A DNA stretch of 64,000 bases, from NCBI GenBank assembly GCA_902527415.1, contig CABZPD010000003.1:1-64000 (forward strand), read 5' to 3'. The notes below the pieces were generated by a model, which was not told the DNA's origin, ran no database searches, and saw only the letters and a program-made list of their open reading frames with translations. Source of the stretch: an uncultured Pelagibacteraceae bacterium (GTDB lineage: Bacteria; Pseudomonadota; Alphaproteobacteria; Pelagibacterales; Pelagibacteraceae). Of this stretch, positions 49,723-56,972 are shown in pieces; position 1 is the first letter of the stretch, and each line of letters starts with the position of its first letter. Position numbers and translations under genes: made by a program.

Positions 49723-50517
49723 TTATTGACTGTCTATTTCTTCCCAGTCTTCTTCATTTTTGTAAAGGACTTCTATGTTTCCTCTTTGATTATTTTGAAT
49801 TTTATTTTGTCTGTCTTGAGTATACAAACTTTTGATGGATGCATAAAAATCTATAGAATTCATTTCTAAATTATCAAGTGACTCAACATTATCAGCTCTA
49901 AAGTCAATTCCACTCAGAGCTTTAGAGGTTAAATAAACCTTTTGACTTAAAAATTCATTATTACCATGAACTGATGCATTGTACCAAGGATCTCCTCCTA
50001 ATACATTTGCAAATGATCCAGCAGTATCTCTAATAGTTGATGGACCTAAAACTGGAAGAACTAAATAACAACCTGGACCAAATCCCCACACACCTAAAGT
50101 CTGACCATAGTCCTCTTTTACATATTTTGGAAATCCCATTTTGTTAGCCACGTCAATAGTTCCCAGTAATCCAACTGTTGAGTTTACAGCTAGTCTTGCA
50201 GTGTTTATGAATGCTGTTTTAATATCTCCCTGCAAAATATTATTAGGTATAGTAATTAAATTTGACAAGTTTCTAACAACATTACTTGTTCCTCTTTGAA
50301 TAGGGTCTGGTAATTTTCTATAACTTTTTGCAACAGGCTTTATAATAGTCTTGTCTAAACTCTGATTGAAAGAAAAAGTAGCTCTATTTAGTTTTTCAAA
50401 GCAATCCTTAATTTCGGTTTGTTTATTTTTTTCTAATACAAGCTCCCCATTTGATCCAGCATTTGCGCTGAACGCCAATAAAAATATAGAGACTATAACT
50501 AATATTAATTTTCTCAC
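49723..50517 (-). CDS. mlaA: MlaA/VacJ-family outer-membrane phospholipid transport protein without a lipobox
   Basis: MlaA removes phospholipids from the outer leaflet of the outer membrane and hands them to MlaC. The core motifs are present: the FEKLNRATFSFNQSLDKTIIKPVAKSYRKLP block, TVGLLGTIDVANKMGFPKYVKEDYGQTLGVWGFGPGCYLVLPVLGPSTIRD block and a final FYASIKSLYTQD segment. MlaA is usually a lipoprotein, but here the N-terminal hydrophobic leader ends FLLAFSANAGS and has no cysteine, so a type I signal peptidase site is predicted. Start uncertain: GTG at 50517 (used here) or TTG at 50526. Confidence 0.88.
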   Translation of the reverse strand: MRKLILVIVSIFLLAFSANAGSNGELVLEKNKQTEIKDCFEKLNRATFSFNQSLDKTIIKPVAKSYRKLPDPIQRGTSNVVRNLSNLITIPNNILQGDIKTAFINTARLAVNSTVGLLGTIDVANKMGFPKYVKEDYGQTLGVWGFGPGCYLVLPVLGPSTIRDTAGSFANVLGGDPWYNASVHGNNEFLSQKVYLTSKALSGIDFRADNVESLDNLEMNSIDFYASIKSLYTQDRQNKIQNNQRGNIEVLYKNEEDWEEIDSQ

Positions 50518-50532
50518 TGTACTCAAATATAT

Positions 50533-50538
50533 ATTATA
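50533..50538 (-). promoter_or_regulatory. Possible -10 box of mlaA
   Basis: Read on the minus strand the six bases are TATAAT, placing the start of transcription near 50526, which would give an mlaA leader of fewer than 10 bases. It lies in the gap of about 100 bases shared with the divergent amidase gene. Confidence 0.35.
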
Positions 50539-50624
50539 TAATTAGGTTTTGTAAAATAACATTTAATTTTAAAAAATGTCTATAAAGTGTTTATAAATAG
50601 CCTAAATTAGTACTTAATTTATTT

Positions 50625-51347
50625 ATGGAATCAATTATCAATTACTCACCAAATTTTGATAGAAAAAAAAGAAATTTAAATCAAATAAAATTTATTATTT
50701 TTCATTATACAGGAATGAAAAATGAAACTAATGCAATTAAGAAATTAACCAGTCAGAAGTCAAAAGTAAGTAGTCATTATTTTATTAAAAATAGTGGAGA
50801 GATATTAAACTTAGTTCCTGATTTATATATTGCTTGGCATGCTGGAGTTTCACATTGGGAAAAATATAAATTTTTAAATAAGTATTCGATTGGAATTGAA
50901 ATAAATAATCCAGGACATGAATATAATTATAAAAAATTTAATAATAACCAAATAAAATCAGTTATTAAATTAAGTTCATATTTAATTAAAAAGTATAAAA
51001 TTAAATCAAAATTTATATTAGGTCATTCTGATATTTCACCAGATAGAAAATTAGATCCTGGAGAAAAATTTCCTTGGAAATATTTGTCAAAAAAAAAAAT
51101 TGGAATTTGGCATAATTTAGAAATGAAAACACTTGCAAAAATAAGAGGTCAGAAAATTGACAAATCAGAAGTTAAAAACTTTTTTAATAATATATTAAAA
51201 ATCGGATATTCGTTTAATTTTAGTAAAAAAAATACCAAATACTTGATCAAAGCATTCCAGAGAAGATTTAGACCAGAATTGATTAATGGTTTAATTGATA
51301 GAGAATGTTTAATTATTAGTAAAAATTTATTAAGAAAATTTAAATAA
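50625..51347 (+). CDS. N-acetylmuramoyl-L-alanine amidase (Amidase_2 family)
   Basis: A 240-residue zinc amidase that cuts the stem peptide from peptidoglycan or muropeptides. The zinc ligands are visible in IIFHYTGMKN, IAWHAGVSHW (substrate contact) and ILGHSDISPDRKLDPGEKFPW (His, Asp/Lys pair). The final 60 residues, ending FQRRFRPELINGLIDREC, look like a peptidoglycan-binding type module. No signal peptide, so a cytoplasmic recycling role (AmpD-like) is likely, though export by another path is possible. It lies 36 bases before rnpB. Confidence 0.88.
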   Translation: MESIINYSPNFDRKKRNLNQIKFIIFHYTGMKNETNAIKKLTSQKSKVSSHYFIKNSGEILNLVPDLYIAWHAGVSHWEKYKFLNKYSIGIEINNPGHEYNYKKFNNNQIKSVIKLSSYLIKKYKIKSKFILGHSDISPDRKLDPGEKFPWKYLSKKKIGIWHNLEMKTLAKIRGQKIDKSEVKNFFNNILKIGYSFNFSKKNTKYLIKAFQRRFRPELINGLIDRECLIISKNLLRKFK

Positions 51348-51383
51348 TTTTTCTTGAAAATTATTAGTTTAGTAATAGATTGA

Positions 51384-51747
51384 CCTTGCCAGATAAATGA
51401 CTTATCGCTTTAAATAACTTTAAAGAGGAAAGTCCGGGCTCTACAAGGACACAGTGCCAGGTAACACCTGGCGGGGGAAACCCTAGGGATAGTGCCACAG
51501 AAAATAAACCGCCATAACATGGCAAGGGTGAAAAGGTGTGGTAAGAGCGCACCGGTTCTATTGGTAACAATGAACGCTGGAAAACCCCACTGGGAGCAAG
51601 ACTAAGTAGAGATGACATTGTTGAAAAACTAAAAGCCGTCCTTGGCTAGTCATCAGGGTTAGTTGCTTGAGCTTAAGAGTGATCTTTAGCCTAGACAAAT
51701 GATAAGTTTAAATGACAGAACCCGGCTTATAGTTTATCTGGCAAACT
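51384..51747 (+). ncRNA. rnpB: RNase P RNA (class A)
   Basis: Catalytic RNA that trims the 5' ends of tRNA precursors. The ends pair as helix P1: TTGCCAGATAAA at 51387-51398 with TTTATCTGGCAA at 51733-51744. The conserved core is present: GAGGAAAGTCCGGGCTC at about 51424 and ACAGAACCCGGCTTAT near the 3' end, which form P4, plus ACAGAAA and the P15 loop GGTAAGAGCGCACC that binds the tRNA CCA end. Boundaries are accurate to a few bases. It lies between the amidase gene and the mraZ promoter region. Confidence 0.97.
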
Positions 51748-51789
51748 TATTAACGTTCTTAATTTTTAAATTAATAATGTTCTCATTTT

Positions 51790-51805
51790 GATTCAATATT
51801 GAGTC
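51790..51805. promoter_or_regulatory. GANTC pair in a near-palindrome upstream of mraZ-ftsZ
   Basis: GATTCAATATTGAGTC is palindromic at 14 of 16 positions and holds two GANTC methylation sites (51790-51794 and 51801-51805). It is about 130 bases upstream of the predicted mraZ start of transcription. A CcrM-linked regulator could read it; this is inferred from the ccrM gene at 9696. Confidence 0.45.
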
Positions 51806-51908
51806 ATTTATGTTCTTTTTTTTCACTTTTTTATAGAAAGTAACTCAGCTGAGAAAAGACGCTTCAAATAAATTTTAGTATTAAAAAAACCTTTATCTAT
51901 AAGCAGAA

Positions 51909-51937
51909 TTCAACTAAATTCAGAGTTTGACTATAAT
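51909..51937 (+). promoter_or_regulatory. Promoter of the mraZ-ftsZ operon
   Basis: TTCAAC (51909-51914), 17 bases, then a perfect TATAAT (51932-51937). Transcription would begin near 51944, about 54 bases before mraZ and exactly where the MraZ boxes start. Confidence 0.6.
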
Positions 51938-51945
51938 CTAAAATA

Positions 51946-51969
51946 CCCATATATTCCCATATATTCCCA
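51946..51969 (-). promoter_or_regulatory. MraZ operator: three TGGG boxes at 10-base spacing
   Basis: On the minus strand three TGGGA/TGGGT boxes are separated by five bases each (complement CCCA at 51946-51949, 51956-51959, 51966-51969). MraZ is known to bind such repeats (TGGGN with five-base spacers) and repress its own operon. The boxes start just after the predicted start of transcription, a position that would block polymerase. Confidence 0.75.
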
Positions 51970-51997
51970 ATTATGGAATTTATAAATTTAAAAATAT

Positions 51998-52465
51998 ATG
52001 TTTTTATCAACTTACGAGAACAAATTGGACAAAAAGGGGAGAGTGTCAGTGCCTGCTAGTTTCAGGTCATATTTATCAAATTTAGGTTACAACGGTGTTA
52101 TTTGTTATCCATCTTTTAATAACCCCTCAATAGAAGCATGTTCTCAAGATAGAATTGAAAAAATTTCTTCAGCAATTGACTCTTTAAATCCTTTTGAGGA
52201 AAAAAGAGATTACTTTGCTACATCAATATTAGCAGGAAGTACTAATTTACAATTTGATAGCGAAGGTAGAATTTCACTTTCATCAAAATTATTGAAACAT
52301 GCAAAAATAAAAAAAAGCATGTTATTTGTTGGTCAAGGTCAAACATTTCAAATATGGGAACCAACAGCATTTGAAAAATTTAAGACATCAGCAAGAAAAA
52401 AAGCAAATATAAATCGAGCAAGTCTTAAATGGGAAAAACACTTAAACAACAACGAGGGGAAATAA
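51998..52465 (+). CDS. mraZ: Transcriptional regulator MraZ
   Basis: MraZ is an AbrB-like DNA-binding protein that assembles into rings and represses the division/wall operon. The 155 residues contain two MraZ repeats, each with a DxKGRxxxP-type motif: [17 protein letters not shown] near residue 10 and [17 protein letters not shown] near residue 86. A lysine-rich tail ends the protein. The operator boxes just upstream fit autoregulation. ftsZ starts 1 base after its stop. Confidence 0.94.
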   Translation: MFLSTYENKLDKKGRVSVPASFRSYLSNLGYNGVICYPSFNNPSIEACSQDRIEKISSAIDSLNPFEEKRDYFATSILAGSTNLQFDSEGRISLSSKLLKHAKIKKSMLFVGQGQTFQIWEPTAFEKFKTSARKKANINRASLKWEKHLNNNEGK

Positions 52466-52466
52466 G

Positions 52467-53951
52467 ATGACAATAAACTTTAAGGCACCAGAAATTAAAG
52501 AATTACAACCACGATTACTAGTATTAGGAGTTGGTGGAGCAGGTGGAAATGCAATTAATGAAATGATTGAAAATAATCTTCAAGGAGTAGAATTTATTGC
52601 AGTTAATACTGATGCTCAAGATTTAAAATTAAGTAAAGCAAAAACCAGAATTCAAATTGGTTTAAATTTAACAAAAGGTTTAGGAGCGGGTGCAAAGCTT
52701 GATATTGGTCAAGCAGCTGCTGATGAATCTTTAAATGAAATAGTAAATACACTTCAAGGTGCAAACATGGTTTTTATTGCAGCTGGTATGGGTGGTGGAA
52801 CGGGCACTGGTGCTGCTCACGTCATCGCAAGAGCTGCGAAAGAATTAAATATCTTAACTGTAGGTGTTGTGACTCTTCCATTTTTATATGAAGGCCCCTC
52901 TAGAATGAGAAGAGCGCAACAAGGTTTGGAAGAGCTAAGAAAACATGTTGATACAATAATTGTTATACCTAACCAAAACCTATTTAAAATAGCTAATGAA
53001 CAGACTACTTTTGAAGAATCCTTTAACCTTTCAAATAATGTTTTGATGCATGGTGTTCAAAGTATAACTGATTTGATGGTCAGACCTGGTTTAATTAACT
53101 TAGATTTTGCCGATGTTGAAACTGTTATGGCAGCGATGGGTAAAGCTATGATGGGAACAGGTGAAGCGGAAGGAGAAGGTAGAGCTCTTAAAGCAGCAGA
53201 AATGGCAATTAGTAATCCGTTAATAGATGACTATACTTTAAAAGGTGCAAAAGGTTTATTGGTAAATATTACCGGTGGTAAAGATCTTAAACTTTTTGAA
53301 GTTGATGAGGCTGTAAATAAAGTTAGAGCTGAAGTTGATCCTGAAGCAGAATTAATTATTGGTGCAATTACTGATACAGAACTTGATGGAAAAATGAGAG
53401 TTTCAATTGTTGCTACCTCTTTAGATGGGCAACAGCCAGAATCAAAATCTGTTGTAAATATGGTTCATAGAATTCAAAACCGTAATCCAGGTTACTCTGA
53501 TTTTTCAAACATGGGATCATCTCAATCATTTACTTTTTCAAATACAACAGCATCAAATCCAATTACACATGGTGCGAATGCTCTAAAGCTTGAAAATGAG
53601 ATTATACAAGAACAACAAACTGAGAGCTCTCATAATCAGATGATGAGTGAAGAAGTTGTCCAAAATACTAGCATGGAAAGTGAAAGTATAGTTGAAGATA
53701 ATTCAGTTAATGAAATGGAGAAATCTTTTGCTCAAGAAGCTATGGAAACTACTCATGAAGAAACTCAAGAGAATAATGTTGAAGAAGAGGTTTCTAATGA
53801 TCTTAAAGAATTCGGAGTTGATTCTGATGCGCCTGATTTATTCAGTTCAGAAACAGAAACCTCAAGTTCAGATGAACTTTTATCTTCTGAGCATGAGGAA
53901 GAAGAAGATGATCTCGAGATACCAGCATTCTTAAGAAGACAAAAAAATTAA
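52467..53951 (+). CDS. ftsZ: Cell division GTPase FtsZ
   Basis: FtsZ polymerises into the division ring. The tubulin-like core (residues 15-330) has [14 protein letters not shown], the GTP signature [13 protein letters not shown] (about 113-125) and the T7 catalytic loop [12 protein letters not shown] 140-residue acidic variable linker follows, and the C-terminal peptide [12 protein letters not shown], which binds FtsA or ZipA-like anchors, is intact. Unusually, the gene is second in the operon, between mraZ and rsmH, rather than at its far end. Confidence 0.98.
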   Translation: MTINFKAPEIKELQPRLLVLGVGGAGGNAINEMIENNLQGVEFIAVNTDAQDLKLSKAKTRIQIGLNLTKGLGAGAKLDIGQAAADESLNEIVNTLQGANMVFIAAGMGGGTGTGAAHVIARAAKELNILTVGVVTLPFLYEGPSRMRRAQQGLEELRKHVDTIIVIPNQNLFKIANEQTTFEESFNLSNNVLMHGVQSITDLMVRPGLINLDFADVETVMAAMGKAMMGTGEAEGEGRALKAAEMAISNPLIDDYTLKGAKGLLVNITGGKDLKLFEVDEAVNKVRAEVDPEAELIIGAITDTELDGKMRVSIVATSLDGQQPESKSVVNMVHRIQNRNPGYSDFSNMGSSQSFTFSNTTASNPITHGANALKLENEIIQEQQTESSHNQMMSEEVVQNTSMESESIVEDNSVNEMEKSFAQEAMETTHEETQENNVEEEVSNDLKEFGVDSDAPDLFSSETETSSSDELLSSEHEEEEDDLEIPAFLRRQKN

Positions 53952-53969
53952 TGGTCTTCCAAGAAATAA

Positions 53970-54980
53970 ATGGACGCCACCATAGTACCGAAAATGCTAA
54001 AGCATTATCCGGTACTGCTAAATGAAATTATTAGCGTTATTTCCCCTCAACATGGTGGCACATTTATCGATTGTACCTTTGGTCAAGGTGGCTATACCAA
54101 AAGAATTTTAGATTTTAAAAATACAAATGTAATAGCTCTAGATAGAGATATAGAGAGTGAAAGAATTGCTACTCAATTAAAAAAAAACTTTGAAAATAGA
54201 TTTATTTTTAAAAATATTAAATTTAGTCAATTAAATAATTTAAAGCTTAAAAATGAAAATATAAGAGGAGTAATTTTTGATCTTGGTTATTCTTATAATC
54301 AAATTAAAGATCCACAAAAAGGATTATCATTTGAATCAGATGGCAAATTAAATATGCAGCTGGGTTTAAATAATTATTCAGCAGAAGATGTAATTAATAA
54401 ACTTGATGAAAAAGAGTTAGAAAAGATTTTCAAATTTTTTGGAGATGAAAAAGAAGCAAAATACATTGCACGAAATATTATAAAAGAGAGATTAAAAAAT
54501 AAAATTGATACAAAAATTTTAGTTGAAATTATTGATAAATCAAAAAAAAGAAAAAATTTTAAAGTTCATAATGCAACCAAGGTATTTCAGGCTCTTAGAA
54601 TATTTGTAAATAAAGAAATAAGTGAGCTAATTTTTGGACTTATTAATGCCGCTAAAGTTTTAAAAAAAGGAGGGATTTTAGGAGTAGTTACATTTCATTC
54701 TTTAGAGGATAAAATAGTAAAATATTTTTTTAAAAGTCTCTCTGAAAATAAAAGTATTTCACGATATAGCCCTGTTGTAAAACAAGCAGATACATTATTT
54801 AATTTAATTCACAAAAAACCAATAACTCCTTCAGAAGAAGAGGTAAGCGAAAATCCACCATCTAGATCTGCTAAATTTAGATATGCAATAAAAAAAACTG
54901 ATTTTTATGATTTTGAAACCGATATAGAGGAGCAATTCAGAAATTATATAGAAATTGAAAATTATGGAGACAAACTGTGA
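53970..54980 (+). CDS. rsmH: 16S rRNA (cytosine(1402)-N4)-methyltransferase RsmH
   Basis: RsmH (MraW) methylates C1402 in the ribosomal decoding centre. The start [10 protein letters not shown], the SAM loop [13 protein letters not shown], the [11 protein letters not shown] segment and the late [16 protein letters not shown] and [10 protein letters not shown] blocks are typical. Length is 336 residues from the ATG at 53970; an ATG at 53994 ([11 protein letters not shown]) is an equally good start. It lies 18 bases after ftsZ and overlaps the ftsL-like start (GTGA). Confidence 0.94.
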   Translation: MDATIVPKMLKHYPVLLNEIISVISPQHGGTFIDCTFGQGGYTKRILDFKNTNVIALDRDIESERIATQLKKNFENRFIFKNIKFSQLNNLKLKNENIRGVIFDLGYSYNQIKDPQKGLSFESDGKLNMQLGLNNYSAEDVINKLDEKELEKIFKFFGDEKEAKYIARNIIKERLKNKIDTKILVEIIDKSKKRKNFKVHNATKVFQALRIFVNKEISELIFGLINAAKVLKKGGILGVVTFHSLEDKIVKYFFKSLSENKSISRYSPVVKQADTLFNLIHKKPITPSEEEVSENPPSRSAKFRYAIKKTDFYDFETDIEEQFRNYIEIENYGDKL

Positions 54981-55282
54981 AAAAGTTTGTTTTGGCTCTA
55001 GTGATTTTTTTATTAGTCCTATCAACTGCAATAATAAAAAATACGACTAAACAAATTGAAGATGAAATATTTACAGCAAAAGAGAATATTAGAGTTTTAA
55101 ATTCTGAATTGGAAAATGTATCCTTGGAGTATGATTATTTAAGTTCTGCAGAAAGATTACTTGAATATCAATCTCAGTATTTTGAGAATGATTTAATTCA
55201 AAAGAGTATAAACGACATAAAAATTTACAATATTTCAGATAATAAAAATAAAATCCAAAATTTTAAAATTATTAAAGAGTAA
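54977..55282 (+). CDS. ftsL: FtsL-like cell division protein
   Basis: A 101-residue bitopic protein: short cytoplasmic start, one membrane helix (about residues 3-20), then a periplasmic coiled coil ([23 protein letters not shown] in two heptad blocks) and a short tail. FtsL diverges fast, so the call rests mainly on this layout and on position between rsmH and ftsI, where ftsL sits in most bacteria. It begins at a GTG overlapping the rsmH stop. Confidence 0.8.
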   Translation: MKKFVLALVIFLLVLSTAIIKNTTKQIEDEIFTAKENIRVLNSELENVSLEYDYLSSAERLLEYQSQYFENDLIQKSINDIKIYNISDNKNKIQNFKIIKE

Positions 55283-56970
55283 TGCCTGATAAATCAAAAT
55301 TAACCATAGAAGACTATAAGAGTGATTTTAAATTTAAAAAAAAAGAAAATGGCTTAAATATTCAATTTAATCGTGTAGCTTTTATTTTCTTTGTTTTTTT
55401 TATTATCTATTTGATTTACGCAATACACCTTGTTCATTTAGGTTCACGAAAGAGTAAATTAGAAAGAATAAATAATCTTCCTACATTTAAAAATCATCTT
55501 TATCGAGCAGACATCATGGATGTTAATGGAAATTATTTAGCAAAGACAGTTAAATCGATTGATATTGGTTTAAGAACCTCAGATATAATCAATGAAAAAA
55601 AATTACTTTTAAGTTTAAATATTATTTTTCCTGATAAAAATTTTAATGAAATTAAAAAAAAAATAAAAACTAAGAAATTTTTTTATTTAGAAAAGAAAAT
55701 TTCAGAGGAAAATTATGAAAAAATAATGAAACTAGGGGATAAATCTTTAGTTCCAGAAGAAAGAGTCTTAAGAATGTACCCACAAAAAAATCTTTTTAGT
55801 CATGTTTTGGGTCAGATAGATGACGACAATAACGGTATTTCTGGATTGGAAAAATCATTGAATGAGAAACTTAGACAATCAAAAAAACCCATTAGACTTA
55901 CTCTAGATAAGGATATTCAGTTTTTAATAAGAAAAGAATTAATTAAATATCAGGAAATTTTTAAAAACAAAGGTAGTGCAGCCATTTTAATGGATGTTAA
56001 TAATGGCAATATTTTATCATTAGTTTCTTTGCCAGATTTCAATCCAAATGAAAGACAAAATATTACAGATGTAAATTATATTAACAGGGTAACCAAAGGA
56101 ACATATGAACTCGGATCTGTATTTAAAGCATTTACTTTTGCTAGCGCCTTAAATGAAAAGGTAATTAAACCAGAGACTGAATTTTTAGATTTACCCAAAT
56201 CAATTAAATGTGACAAATATAGAATAGGTGAGTACGACAATGAAATACCATCAGATTTAACTGCAGAGCAAATTTTAGTTAGATCAGGAAATATAGGATC
56301 AGTAAAAATTGCCCAAAAAGTTGGCTCAGAAAAATTTAAATTATTTTTAGAAAAAGTTGGCGTGTTAAGTGATATTGATTTTGATATTGAGGAAGTTGCT
56401 CCTCAAAAAAATTATGATTTTGGAAAATGCAGATTGGCTACAGCTTCTTTTGGACATGGAATAGCAACTACAATTCTTCAATTAGCAAAAGGTTATTCTA
56501 TTTTATCAAATGGTGGTTATGAAATTAAGCCAACATTAATTTATAAAGAAAATAATTTTAATAAAAAAAATAAAAGAATATTAAACAGAGGTATTTCAGA
56601 ACAAGTTGTTAGCGCTTTAAGAAAAATTGTAAATACTGAGGAAGGGACAGCTAAATTTGCAGATGTTCAAAATTATGAAATTGGTGGAAAAACAGGAACC
56701 GCTGATCAACCTGAGGGAGGAGCATATTCTGAGGCAAAAATAAATACTTTTGCCTCCATTTTTCCCACATCAAATCCGCAATTTGTTTTTGTTGTAATGC
56801 TAGATACTCCAAAAAAATCTAAAGATTATTATTATAAGTATAGACATCGAAAAGGAGGGTGGAAGGGTACGCTTTATAATACTGCTGGCTGGACCTCAGT
56901 AGAGGTAGCTGGAAAAGTCATAGATAAAATTGGGCCTATTTTAGCCACAAAATATATAGAGGTTCATTAA
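55282..56970 (+). CDS. ftsI: Division-specific peptidoglycan transpeptidase FtsI (PBP3)
   Basis: FtsI crosslinks septal peptidoglycan. The 562-residue protein has one membrane helix (about 31-50) and a class B pedestal domain, then the transpeptidase domain with the active serine in TYELGSVFKAF (SxxK), VRSGNIGSVK (SxN) and GGKTGTAD (KTG). The C-terminus is short. Start overlaps ftsL by one base and murE follows after 2 bases. Confidence 0.96.
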   Translation: MPDKSKLTIEDYKSDFKFKKKENGLNIQFNRVAFIFFVFFIIYLIYAIHLVHLGSRKSKLERINNLPTFKNHLYRADIMDVNGNYLAKTVKSIDIGLRTSDIINEKKLLLSLNIIFPDKNFNEIKKKIKTKKFFYLEKKISEENYEKIMKLGDKSLVPEERVLRMYPQKNLFSHVLGQIDDDNNGISGLEKSLNEKLRQSKKPIRLTLDKDIQFLIRKELIKYQEIFKNKGSAAILMDVNNGNILSLVSLPDFNPNERQNITDVNYINRVTKGTYELGSVFKAFTFASALNEKVIKPETEFLDLPKSIKCDKYRIGEYDNEIPSDLTAEQILVRSGNIGSVKIAQKVGSEKFKLFLEKVGVLSDIDFDIEEVAPQKNYDFGKCRLATASFGHGIATTILQLAKGYSILSNGGYEIKPTLIYKENNFNKKNKRILNRGISEQVVSALRKIVNTEEGTAKFADVQNYEIGGKTGTADQPEGGAYSEAKINTFASIFPTSNPQFVFVVMLDTPKKSKDYYYKYRHRKGGWKGTLYNTAGWTSVEVAGKVIDKIGPILATKYIEVH

Positions 56971-56972
56971 TT

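Noticed and set aside
51364-51618. Open reading frame of 84 codons on the minus strand
   Set aside because: It lies wholly across RNase P RNA, whose conserved helices explain the sequence.
51750-51770. Possible CtrA site (TTAA repeats) before mraZ
   Set aside because: The two TTAA elements are separated by five bases, not seven, and AT-rich DNA gives many TTAA by chance.
51754-51782. A/T-only inverted repeat as terminator of rnpB
   Set aside because: Stem TTAATTT/AAATTAA has no GC pair and no following T-run, so support is too weak to list.
51751-51820. Three GTTC motifs as an SOS (LexA) box before mraZ
   Set aside because: The alphaproteobacterial box needs GTTC-N7-GTTC; here the distances are 24 and 33 bases.
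53692-53934. Out-of-frame reading frame in the ftsZ acidic linker
   Set aside because: It results from repetitive acidic codons in ftsZ read in another frame.
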